From positions 97,755 to 161,754 of the forward strand of contig NZ_QEXL01000009.1 of NCBI RefSeq assembly GCF_003311635.1: a stretch of 64,000 nucleotides of DNA. The letters run 5' to 3'. Source of the DNA: Novacetimonas cocois. GTDB taxonomy: Bacteria; Pseudomonadota; Alphaproteobacteria; Acetobacterales; Acetobacteraceae. Each line of letters opens with the position of its first letter. Positions within the stretch are counted from its first letter, which is position 1. Positions 1 through 6,931 of the stretch are shown here, piece after piece. The notes below the pieces were generated by a model, which worked only from the letters and a program-made list of their open reading frames with translations, had not been told where the DNA came from and searched no databases. The translations under genes were made by a program, and so were the position numbers.

Positions 1-47
1 CACGTCGTGTCGCCTGATGCGCGCACGTCAAGAAATAGGCATGAACG

Positions 48-1211
48 ATGACGGATGATCCGCCCCTCAATCCCGCACTGCTGCCTGCCGGATTTGTCGA
101 TGTGCTGCCCCCTGCGGCAGAGGCGGAGGCCGAGGGACTCGAATCCCTGATGCGGGTGTTCGCCGCGCATGGCTATGACCGGGTTTCCCCGCCGCTGCTG
201 GAATTCGAGGAAACGCTGCTGACGGGATCAGGCGCGGCGGTGGCGGAACAGACATTCCGCGTGATGGACCCCGACACGCGGCGCATGATGGCGCTGCGTC
301 CCGACATGACCCCGCAGATCGCGCGCATCGCGGCCACGCGTCTGGCGCGCAGGCCCCGTCCCCTGCGCCTGTCCTATGCCGGGGCGTGTGTGATGATGGG
401 CAGTCCGTCGCGTGAGACCGACCGGCAGATCCTGCAGGCCGGGATCGAACTGATCGGGCCGGACACGCCGGTTGCGGATGCCGAAATCGTGGCGCTGGGG
501 GCCGAGGGCCTGAAGATGCTGGGCGTGCCGCATGTCTCCTTCGACCTGACGATGCCGCCGCTGACGACCGCGCTGCTGGCCGAAGGGACGTTCACGCCCG
601 CCACCCGTTCCGCGCTGCTGCGCGCGCTGGATCGCAAGGACGCGGCGGCAGTCACGCGTTATGGCGGTGCGCTGGCGCCCATCCTGACGGAGCTTCTGTA
701 TGCGGCCGGTCCGGCGCGTCGCGCGCTGGAGGTCCTGTCGCGCGTCAGCCTACCGCCTGCCGCGCGTGCGCAGAGCGACCGGCTGGCGGCGACCGTCGCC
801 ACCATCGAGGAGCGGGTGCCGGACATCCGCCTGACGGTCGATCCCGTCGAATTCCGGGGATGGCAGTACCATACCGGCGTCTGCGTCACGGTGTACGCGC
901 TGGGCCGGCAGGAGGAGCTGGGCCGGGGTGGCCGTTACCGTTCCAACGATGACGAACCTGCCTGTGGCCTGACGCTGCGGCCTGATACGATCCTGCGGGT
1001 CGCCCCGCCGCGCGAAAGCCGGACGCGCGTGTTCGTGCCATGGGGGACCGAGCCCGAGGTGGCGCAGGATCTGCGCGCGCAGGGATATGCGACGGTCGCG
1101 GCCCTTGGCGAGATGGCCATTCCCGTGGCGGAGGCGCAGCGGCTTGGATGCGCCTTCATCGTGTCGCGCGGAAAGCTGAAGCCGGTCAGGAATGTCGGAA
1201 AAGCCGACTGA
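48..1211 (+). CDS. hisZ: ATP phosphoribosyltransferase regulatory subunit HisZ
   Basis: 387 residues. This is a catalytically inactive relative of class II histidyl-tRNA synthetase. In this family it forms a complex with the short form of HisG and provides histidine feedback control of the first step of histidine synthesis. The N-terminal half has the class II core (TLLTGSG, then FRVMDPDTRRMMALRPDMTPQIAR). A central LFDGT-like stretch and a glycine-rich ELGRGGRY segment replace the synthetase active site, and there is no anticodon-binding domain of normal length. No hisG lies in the window. purA follows 91 nt downstream. Family assignment is firm; the exact start (an ATG lies 6 nt upstream, out of frame) is less so. 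Confidence 0.88.
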   Translation: MTDDPPLNPALLPAGFVDVLPPAAEAEAEGLESLMRVFAAHGYDRVSPPLLEFEETLLTGSGAAVAEQTFRVMDPDTRRMMALRPDMTPQIARIAATRLARRPRPLRLSYAGACVMMGSPSRETDRQILQAGIELIGPDTPVADAEIVALGAEGLKMLGVPHVSFDLTMPPLTTALLAEGTFTPATRSALLRALDRKDAAAVTRYGGALAPILTELLYAAGPARRALEVLSRVSLPPAARAQSDRLAATVATIEERVPDIRLTVDPVEFRGWQYHTGVCVTVYALGRQEELGRGGRYRSNDDEPACGLTLRPDTILRVAPPRESRTRVFVPWGTEPEVAQDLRAQGYATVAALGEMAIPVAEAQRLGCAFIVSRGKLKPVRNVGKAD

Positions 1212-1219
1212 GTTTTTTT
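1194..1219 (+). terminator. Possible weak terminator overlapping the hisZ stop
   Basis: A short GTCGG/CCGAC stem (1194-1198 and 1204-1208) spans the last hisZ codons. It is followed after TGAG by seven T residues. The stem is only 5 bp, so termination would be partial at best. Confidence 0.3.
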
Positions 1220-1253
1220 CCTTTAATTTTTTGAATTTTTCTTCCGGTCGCGC

Positions 1254-1279
1254 CTGACGATGCGCATCCGGATCGTCAG
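1254..1279 (+). other. Hairpin in the purA leader
   Basis: A perfect 8-bp inverted repeat, CTGACGAT (1254-1261) and ATCGTCAG (1272-1279), ends 24 nt before the purA start codon. It has no T-run. It could be a leader structure or an operator; the sequence alone does not decide. Confidence 0.35.
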
Positions 1280-1302
1280 ACAAGCAGAGCGAGGAGCAGG
1301 AC

Positions 1303-2592
1303 ATGTCCAACGTCACCGTGATCGGCACCCAATGGGGTGACGAGGGCAAAGGCAAGATCGTCGACTGGCTGGCCAGCCGCGCGGATATCGTCGTGCGCTT
1401 CCAGGGCGGTCATAATGCCGGCCATACGCTGGTGGTGGGCGATCAGACCTACAAGCTGTCGCTGCTGCCGTCGGGGCTGGTGCGGGGCAAGACCGGCGTC
1501 ATCGGCAATGGCGTTGTCGTCGATCCCGAGGCGCTGCTCAAGGAAATCGACCGGGTGACGGCGCAGGGGCTGAAGGTTACGCCCGATACGCTGAAAATCG
1601 CGGAAAATGCGCCCCTGATCCTGCCGGTGCACGGGGCGCTGGACCGCGCGCGTGAGGCGGCGCGCGGCGATCGCAAGATCGGCACGACCGGGCGCGGCAT
1701 CGGCCCGGCGTACGAGGACAAGGTGGCGCGTCGCGCGATCCGCCTGTGTGACCTTGCGGAACCTGAAACGCTGGACTGGAAGCTTGACGAGCTGCTGCTG
1801 CATCATAACACGCTGTTGCGCGGGCTGGGGGCGCCTGTCTTTACCAAGGAAGAGCTGATGGCCTTCCTGACGGGTATCGCGCCGCGCGTCCTGCCCTTCA
1901 TGGCGCCGGTGTGGGACCTGCTGGATGACAGCCGTCGCGCCGGATCGCGCATCCTGTTCGAAGGCGCGCAGGCCGTCATGCTGGATGTCGATCATGGCAC
2001 CTATCCCTTCGTCACCAGCTCGAACACGGTTGCCGCCAATGCCGGGACCGGCAGCGGCGTTGGTCCGACCAGCGTCGGTTTCGTGCTGGGGATTGCCAAG
2101 GCCTATACGACGCGCGTGGGCGAAGGTCCGTTCCCCAGCGAACTGCATGACGAAATGGGGCGCACGCTGGGTGAACGGGGCCATGAATTCGGTACCGTCA
2201 CCGGTCGGCCCCGGCGTTGTGGCTGGTTTGATGCCGTTCTGGTGCGTCGCGCGGTGCGCGTCGGGGGCGTGAACGGGCTGGCGCTGACGAAGCTGGATGT
2301 GCTGGACGGCCTCAAGGAAATCAAAATCTGCGTCGGGTATGAGCTTGACGGCGTACAGACCACCCATTTCCCGTCCGCCCCGGCCGCGCAGGCCCGTATC
2401 CGTCCGGTGTTCGAGACGATGGAGGGATGGGACGGCACCACGCATGGCGCGCGTTCCTGGGCCGACCTGCCGGCGCAGGCGATCAAGTATGTCCGCCGGA
2501 TCGAGGAACTGGTCGAAGCTCCGGTCACGCTGCTGTCCACCAGCCCGGAACGCGACGACACGATCCTGATGCGCGATCCGTTCGAGGACTGA
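1303..2592 (+). CDS. purA: Adenylosuccinate synthetase PurA
   Basis: 429 residues, the normal bacterial length. It joins IMP and aspartate using GTP, the first committed step from IMP to AMP, in the cytosol. The GTP-binding GDEGKGK motif lies at residues 11-17 and is followed by [21 protein letters not shown] and the C-terminal [11 protein letters not shown] guanine-recognition region are present. The start has a good ribosome-binding site (GAGGAG about 9 nt upstream). It follows hisZ on the same strand and converges with rpoH. A dispersed repeat and a strong hairpin terminator lie downstream. Confidence 0.97.
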   Translation: MSNVTVIGTQWGDEGKGKIVDWLASRADIVVRFQGGHNAGHTLVVGDQTYKLSLLPSGLVRGKTGVIGNGVVVDPEALLKEIDRVTAQGLKVTPDTLKIAENAPLILPVHGALDRAREAARGDRKIGTTGRGIGPAYEDKVARRAIRLCDLAEPETLDWKLDELLLHHNTLLRGLGAPVFTKEELMAFLTGIAPRVLPFMAPVWDLLDDSRRAGSRILFEGAQAVMLDVDHGTYPFVTSSNTVAANAGTGSGVGPTSVGFVLGIAKAYTTRVGEGPFPSELHDEMGRTLGERGHEFGTVTGRPRRCGWFDAVLVRRAVRVGGVNGLALTKLDVLDGLKEIKICVGYELDGVQTTHFPSAPAAQARIRPVFETMEGWDGTTHGARSWADLPAQAIKYVRRIEELVEAPVTLLSTSPERDDTILMRDPFED

Positions 2593-2596
2593 TAAT

Positions 2597-2703
2597 AGAC
2601 TGAAATCATAAAAGTTTTTGATAAAGCTTTTTACAAAAAGCTTTGAGAGACGTCGCCTTTTTGAAAAAAGGCGACACCCAAAACTTTTATTTTCAAACAG
2701 TCT
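2597..2703 (+). repeat. Convergent-gap clover repeat, copy 1
   Basis: The best-preserved of five related elements. The termini AGACTG (2597-2602) and CAGTCT (2698-2703) are complementary. Inside them an ATAAAAGTTTTTG / CAAAACTTTTAT outer stem encloses hairpin I (AAAGCTTTTT-AC-AAAAAGCTTT, 2623-2644) and hairpin II (GTCGCCTTTTT-GA-AAAAAGGCGAC, 2652-2675). A single strand would fold as a three-way junction. It sits between the convergent genes purA and rpoH, next to a separate conventional terminator, so termination is not its obvious job. Confidence 0.85.
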
Positions 2704-2746
2704 TCAGGGGTAAAAGCCTGTTACTTGCCCAGTTTGGGCAGATATG

Positions 2747-2784
2747 AAAAAACGGCCCGGAAGATCATTCTTCCGGGCCGTTTT
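2747..2784. terminator. Bidirectional intrinsic terminator between purA and rpoH
   Basis: A perfect 14-bp stem, AACGGCCCGGAAGA (2751-2764) with its complement (2769-2782), has a 4-nt loop TCAT and A/T tracts on both sides. It fits termination of purA on + and of rpoH on -. Confidence 0.85.
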
Positions 2785-2830
2785 CATGTAACGCGACAGG
2801 GGACAGGGAAGCTTTCCCTGCCGACCGGGT

Positions 2831-3730
2831 TCAGCCCTTCTGGGCCTTTTCATGTTCCTCGCGTCGTGCGGCGACTTCGGCCTTCATCGCGTTCTGCACC
2901 TTTTCAAAGGCGCGGACCTCAATCTGGCGCACCCGCTCGCGCGAGATGTTGTACACGTGGGAGAGGTCTTCCAGCGTGGCGGGATCGTCCTTGAGCCGCC
3001 GTTCCGTCAGGATATGACGTTCGCGCTCGTTCAGGGATTTCATCGCATTCGCCAGAAGCGCCTGCCGGCCGGAATATTCCTCATGCTCGGCCAGGGTCTG
3101 TTCCTGGTTGTCATGGTCATCCACCAGCCAGTCCTGCCATTCCCCTTCGCTGTCGCTGCGCAGGGGGGCGTTGAGGCTGTGGTCCGGGGCGGACAGCCGC
3201 CGGTTCATGTTGACGACATCCTGTTCGGGCACACCCAGCGATTTGGCGATCTTGTCCACCTGTTCGGGCTGAAGGTCGCCATCGTCGATGGCCTGCATCT
3301 GTCCCTTGAGGCGACGCAGGTTGAAAAACAGTTTCTTCTGCGCCGCCGTGGTGCCGATTTTCACCAGCGACCAGCTGTGCAGGATGTATTCTTGAATTGC
3401 GGCGCGGATCCACCACATGGCATACGTGGCCAGCCGGAACCCGCGTTCCGGGTCGAAACGGCGCACGGCCTGCATCATGCCGATGTTGCCCTCGCTGATC
3501 AGTTCGCCCACCGGCAGGCCATAGCCGCGATAGCCCATCGCGATCTTTGCCACCAGACGCAGGTGGGAGGTGACCAGTTTATGTGCTGCTTCCGTGTCGC
3601 CCTTTTCCTTCCAGCGGCGCGACAGTTTCAGCTCTTCCTCGGGGGAGAGCATCGGAAATTTGCGGATATCCCGAAGATATTTTGAAAGATTGTTTTCGGG
3701 ACCGGATAGAATTGCGGAAGAAGAGGCCAT
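2831..3730 (-). CDS. rpoH: RNA polymerase heat-shock sigma factor RpoH (sigma-32)
   Basis: 299 residues from the ATG at 3730, which has an AGGAG site about 9 nt upstream. A longer in-frame reading up to 3874 lacks family similarity. Region 1.2 (SKYLRDIRKFPMLSPEEE), region 2 (ISEGNIGMMQAVRRFDPERG and the WWIRAAIQEYIL promoter-melting helix), the RpoH-specific box (QKKLFFNLRR) and region 4.2 (NISRERVRQIEVRAFEKVQ) are all visible. RpoH directs transcription of heat-shock chaperone and protease genes; the htpG gene in this window has a matching candidate promoter. Alphaproteobacteria can carry several RpoH paralogues and only one is seen here. Confidence 0.95.
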   Translation of the reverse strand: MASSSAILSGPENNLSKYLRDIRKFPMLSPEEELKLSRRWKEKGDTEAAHKLVTSHLRLVAKIAMGYRGYGLPVGELISEGNIGMMQAVRRFDPERGFRLATYAMWWIRAAIQEYILHSWSLVKIGTTAAQKKLFFNLRRLKGQMQAIDDGDLQPEQVDKIAKSLGVPEQDVVNMNRRLSAPDHSLNAPLRSDSEGEWQDWLVDDHDNQEQTLAEHEEYSGRQALLANAMKSLNERERHILTERRLKDDPATLEDLSHVYNISRERVRQIEVRAFEKVQNAMKAEVAARREEHEKAQKG

Positions 3731-3927
3731 CAGAATCGGACTCCTGTGTCCGGATGAACGGGCTGGCGGGTCAGTCTGTAACGAGCAGGCGACCAACGGG
3801 TTGCAGCCGTTTTCCGAGAGACGCACGACTGGACTTGTTCCGTCCCCGCAGGACATCCCCGGAATGGGCGACATCGTGCAGGACGTCCAGTTTGCCTGGG
3901 GGCGTCGGCCCTGGCGAACAGATCCAA

Positions 3928-3956
3928 GCGATACTGTCCATTCCCGTTTACGTCAA
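3928..3956 (-). promoter_or_regulatory. Candidate promoter for rpoH
   Basis: Read on the minus strand, TTGACG (3951-3956) is followed after exactly 17 nt by TATCGC (3928-3933), about 200 nt before the rpoH start. The -35 match is good and the -10 match is weak. The preceding C also gives a CTTG that could serve a sigma-32 -35, so autoregulation is possible but unproven. Confidence 0.35.
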
Positions 3957-3983
3957 GGAAACGCGCATTAAACCGCCTTAATA

Positions 3984-4955
3984 TCAGCCAATCGCAGCAA
4001 GCAGGTCTTGGAAATCAGGGGGCAGCGGGGTTTCGAACAGAAGGCGCGCGCCGGTTCGTGGATGCACGAAGCCAAGGCGCTGTGCATGCAGGGCCTGGCG
4101 CGCGAAATCCAGTGCCGCATGGCGCGCATCCGCCGGCAGTCCCCGCGCGGCGGCGGGAATGCGGCGCAGGTAGGTCGGGTCCCCCACCAGCGCGTGTCCC
4201 GCATGGGCGAAATGCACCCTGATCTGGTGGGTGCGCCCGGTGGCGAGCTTGCATTCGACATGGCTCAGCCCGCCGTGGAACGTCCTGAGCGTGCGGTAAT
4301 GTGTCAGCGCGTGCTTGCCGCCGCCATTGCTGATGACGGCCATTCGCTTGCGGTCACGCCGGTCGCGCCCGATGGCGCCATCGAATGATCCCGTGGCGGG
4401 CGACAGGATTCCCCAGCAGATCGCCTGATAGGCACGTTCGATATCGCGGTTGGCAAATGCCTCCGACAGTGCCTTATGGGCGAGTTCCGTCTTGGCCGCG
4501 ACCATGACGCCGGACGTGTCCTTGTCCAGGCGATGCACGATGCCCGGGCGACGTTCCCCCCCGATGCCGGTCAGGCTGTCGCCGCAATGCCCCAGAAGCG
4601 CGTTGACCAGCGTCCCGTCCTCGTTCCCGGGGGCCGGATGCACCACCAGTCCCGCCGGCTTGTCGATGACGATGAGGTCGCTGTCCTCGAACAGGATATC
4701 CAGCGCGATGTCCTGCCCCTGCGGTGTTGCGGGCGCCGCGGCCGGCACGCGCAGTTCATAGCGCATGCCTGCGCGGACCGGTTCGGCAGGTTCGCGCAGC
4801 ACGAGTCCATCGCACAGGAGATGTCCGCCCTCCATCAGGGATTTGATGCGCGAACGCGACAGGGTGCCGATCGCGTCGGCCATGAAGCGGTCGGTGCGTT
4901 GCCCTGCATCCCTGTCGGTGGCAATGACGGGTTCAGGCTGGATGTCTTGGGTCAT
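3984..4955 (-). CDS. rluD: 23S rRNA pseudouridine synthase, RluD/RluA family
   Basis: 323 residues from the ATG at 4955; upstream in-frame sequence is low-complexity and not family-like. An N-terminal S4 RNA-binding domain (RSRIKSLMEGGHLLCDG, residues about 32-50) precedes the catalytic RsuA/RluA domain. The HRLDKDTSGVMV motif carries the catalytic aspartate. KPAGLVVHP and the C-terminal RTHQIRVH are also typical. In E. coli RluD modifies helix 69 of 23S rRNA. The exact rRNA target cannot be read from the sequence, so RluD is the best fit rather than certain. It lies upstream of rpoH on the same strand and diverges from the small membrane protein gene 49 nt away. Confidence 0.88.
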   Translation of the reverse strand: MTQDIQPEPVIATDRDAGQRTDRFMADAIGTLSRSRIKSLMEGGHLLCDGLVLREPAEPVRAGMRYELRVPAAAPATPQGQDIALDILFEDSDLIVIDKPAGLVVHPAPGNEDGTLVNALLGHCGDSLTGIGGERRPGIVHRLDKDTSGVMVAAKTELAHKALSEAFANRDIERAYQAICWGILSPATGSFDGAIGRDRRDRKRMAVISNGGGKHALTHYRTLRTFHGGLSHVECKLATGRTHQIRVHFAHAGHALVGDPTYLRRIPAAARGLPADARHAALDFARQALHAQRLGFVHPRTGARLLFETPLPPDFQDLLAAIG

Positions 4956-5004
4956 GAGGCGTCCAATAATGGAAAAAACCGCGTTCGGAAACGGAAAGCA
5001 CACT

Positions 5005-5355
5005 ATGGAAAAACAGGGATCGCGCGCGTTGCTGGCGGCGGTGATCGGCATGGGGGTTCTGCTGGCGGTGGGATCGCTGGTGCTGGTGGGGGTGTTGGTG
5101 CACCGGATTTCCCATCCCCGCGACTCCGCCACGGACGCGGCGGCAGGGGCGGCGCCCGCTGTCGCGCAGATGCTGCCCGCGGCGGATGTGGGGCGGCTGG
5201 TGCTTGATGAACCGGCAGGCACCCATATCGTTTCGCTGGCGCGTCAGGGCGATGCGCTGCTGGCGGTGGCGTTGACGGGCGGCGGCGCGGACAGGGTCAT
5301 CCTGTGGGATCTCGTCCATAACCGCATTGCCGGACGGATGCAGGTTTCCCCGTAA
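5005..5355 (+). CDS. Small single-pass membrane protein (DUF6476-like)
   Basis: 116 residues. One hydrophobic helix near the N-terminus (ALLAAVIGMGVLLAVGSLVL) is followed by a periplasmic-type domain with the segments THIVSLARQGDALLAVALTG and VILWDLVHNRI. The layout and ending resemble a conserved small alphaproteobacterial family often encoded beside rluD, which I recall as DUF6476; the family name is from memory. An alternative in-frame ATG lies at 4969. No function is known to me. The head-to-head arrangement with rluD suggests a shared promoter region. Confidence 0.65.
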   Translation: MEKQGSRALLAAVIGMGVLLAVGSLVLVGVLVHRISHPRDSATDAAAGAAPAVAQMLPAADVGRLVLDEPAGTHIVSLARQGDALLAVALTGGGADRVILWDLVHNRIAGRMQVSP

Positions 5356-5453
5356 ATCCGTCAGGCACGAAAGAAAAATGAGGTCGGGCAGCTTTTTGAG
5401 GATTCGTCTGCTTGTGTCGGGCACCGCAATCCTCTAGAAGCGCTTTCGGCCAT

Positions 5454-5529
5454 GTCCCGTTCGTCTAGAGGCCTAGGACGCCGCCCTCTCACGGCGGCAA
5501 CACGGGTTCGAATCCCGTACGGGACGCCA
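5454..5529 (+). tRNA. tRNA-Glu (anticodon CUC)
   Basis: 76 nt with CCA encoded. The acceptor stem GTCCCGT/ACGGGAC, the anticodon stem CCGCC/GGCGG around loop CTCTCAC, and the T-stem CGGG/CCCG with TTCGAAT all pair. The loop places CUC at positions 34-36, reading GAG. It stands alone, about 100 nt after the small membrane protein gene. No integrase or duplicated 3' end was seen nearby. Confidence 0.95.
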
Positions 5530-5606
5530 GCGACACTGTGTGAACATGGTGCGCTGCCGTCGATATTCCCTGACCCCATATCCGACATCTGGCATGTGTG
5601 CATGAA

Positions 5607-5620
5607 TTGATGCGCATCAT
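5607..5620. promoter_or_regulatory. Near-consensus FNR/ANR-type box upstream of the Rrf2 regulator
   Basis: TTGATGCGCATCAT matches the FNR/ANR palindrome TTGAT-N4-ATCAA at every defined base but the last. It lies about 210 nt before the regulator start, at the edge of an AT-rich stretch (5668-5760). Chance occurrence is possible. Confidence 0.35.
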
Positions 5621-5828
5621 GGCGATGCTGGCCTGCGTATGGGGCCCCGGACCAGTCGCATACGAACATATATAGATATATAAAATATGTCTTATATTAA
5701 AATACGACAGGGGCTTTTGTTCAAGTATTGTGGAATATTATCGCTTTTTACGCCTCATGGGTAGGATAGGCTACATTTGCCGCAATGCTGATATCCTGCG
5801 TTCATTTCGGAAGATGCGAACAGATTAG

Positions 5829-6305
5829 ATGCGTTTGACCTTGCATACTGATTATGCCCTCAGGGTGCTGCTATATCTTGCGCTGCGTCCTGATACGCGC
5901 GTCTCCATACGGGAGGTGGCGCGGGCCAACAGGGTATCAGAAACCCATATGGTCAAGGTTGTCCACAAGCTGGGACGCGCCGGTCTGATACGGACCGTGC
6001 GCGGTCGCGGGGGCGGGATCGAACTGGGACAGCCTGCCGACGGGATCCGGATTGGCGACGTGGTGCGCCTGACGGAAGAGGAGCGGCAGCTGGTCACGTG
6101 CATGCGCACGGGGCGTGAGAACGAGGACTGCGTGCTCAGCGGTTTCTGCCAGTTCTATTTCGTGCTGGGGACCGCCCTTGATGCGTTCATGGAAGTGCTG
6201 GACAACTGGACGCTATCGGATATTCTCAGGATGTCGGCGCGTGATGACATGATGCGGCGGCTGTTCATTCCTGATGACGTGGCGATCAGCGGGCGCGCGC
6301 CCTGA
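5829..6305 (+). CDS. Rrf2-family iron-sulfur regulator, NsrR-like
   Basis: 158 residues. The N-terminal winged helix (LTLHTDYALRVLLYLALRP, then SIREVARANRVSETHMVKVV) is typical of Rrf2 proteins, and NsrR in particular. Three cysteines, C91, C101 and C107, fit the iron-sulfur ligand set. The C91-C101 spacing is longer than in the characterised NsrR proteins I know. NsrR senses nitric oxide through its cluster and represses NO-detoxification genes. No such gene lies beside it. The next gene is cmcAx, 626 nt downstream on the same strand. NsrR-like is well supported; the signal and targets are inferred. Confidence 0.8.
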   Translation: MRLTLHTDYALRVLLYLALRPDTRVSIREVARANRVSETHMVKVVHKLGRAGLIRTVRGRGGGIELGQPADGIRIGDVVRLTEEERQLVTCMRTGRENEDCVLSGFCQFYFVLGTALDAFMEVLDNWTLSDILRMSARDDMMRRLFIPDDVAISGRAP

Positions 6306-6450
6306 CGCCACGCTGGTCACGCGCTTTCATATCAGCGTTTTTCTTGTTTTTTTTTGCCATGGCCGTGGCTGTGACCGGCACTCATGACGGCTAAAGATGT
6401 AAATACAATACCGAATTTTAGACCGTCGTTCAGGGGGCGGGGAAGAGTCA

Positions 6451-6464
6451 TTGATCTGAATCAA
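6451..6464. promoter_or_regulatory. Perfect FNR/ANR-type binding site
   Basis: TTGATCTGAATCAA is an exact match to TTGAT-N4-ATCAA. Its centre is about 25 nt upstream of an AT-rich -10-like stretch, close to the spacing for class II activation. It points at cmcAx and the rest of the cellulose operon. Binding is inferred from the motif. Confidence 0.6.
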
Positions 6465-6504
6465 TCCGGATTGAAATTTTAAATATCTTTCGGGTTTTCA
6501 ATTT

Positions 6505-6550
6505 CATCCGAACGTAAGAATATTATTACGCCGACTTAAGCTTTCGGATG
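6505..6550. other. Nested inverted repeat at the presumed 5' end of the cellulose transcript
   Basis: Outer arms CATCCGAA (6505-6512) and TTCGGATG (6543-6550) enclose inner arms CGTAA (6513-6517) and TTACG (6526-6530). There is no T-run after it, so it is not a terminator on the + strand. It could be an operator or a 5' mRNA-stabilising hairpin. Confidence 0.5.
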
Positions 6551-6931
6551 GGCGCTGTCTGTTTTGTTCAGGCACGGCCTGCTCTGGCAAGGGGCGGTGC
6601 CCGGTGCGGGTTCTGGCGAACTGGTGGAATCCTGAAGTTGGAGCTTGTGATAAAATTACAACTTCATCGAGGTCGTATTGTGGCAGGGCCTTCGCCATTG
6701 TTTGCCAAGGGCAGGGCGATGATTATGATCGGGATACGACAGAGGCCATATTTCCAAGTAAATCCTGGTATGGGGGTGCGGTAAGGAAAACAGTTCACGT
6801 CGTGTCGGTTTTTTTTGAGGGCCTAATGGACCAGAAACCGCGACCGTAAGCCGTCATCGCGTTGCGGGGGTGAAGGTCCGTTCCGGGGTTGTTTTGTTTG
6901 AATGTTTGTCTTTCGGGATATGTAAGATCTG

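Larger units (their letters stand above)
6306..6931 (+). promoter_or_regulatory. Regulatory region and probable long leader of the cellulose operon
   Basis: 626 nt without a convincing gene, noticeably richer in A+T than its surroundings, especially 6390-6545. It holds a perfect FNR-type palindrome (6451-6464), an AT-rich -10-like stretch (TTTTAAATAT, about 6477-6486) and a nested inverted repeat (6505-6550). An imperfect long-range pairing follows (GTCGTAT 6672-6678 with ATACGAC 6734-6740), as does a run of eight T residues near 6810. If transcription starts about 41 nt past the FNR box centre, the cmcAx leader would be about 430 nt. Confidence 0.6.

Noticed and set aside
2725..2994. An 89-codon frame crossing the purA/rpoH terminator
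   Set aside because: It reads through a strong terminator hairpin and into the 3' end of rpoH on the opposite strand; composition is random.
5454..5529. The tRNA-Glu as an integration site
   Set aside because: No integrase gene, phage-like genes or repeated tRNA 3' end occurs nearby.
6806..6816. A terminator at the T8 run in the cellulose leader
   Set aside because: The upstream CACG/CGTG has no loop, so no stable stem directly precedes the T-run.
6548..6849. Two short open frames (about 78 and 81 codons) in the cellulose leader
   Set aside because: They overlap each other in different frames, lack good ribosome-binding sites and resemble no known protein. They lie in a likely untranslated leader.
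6500..6931. A cyclic di-GMP (GEMM) riboswitch in the leader of the cellulose operon
   Set aside because: The expected conserved core and tetraloop-receptor pattern could not be found by eye. A covariance search (GEMM-I and GEMM-II models) would be decisive.
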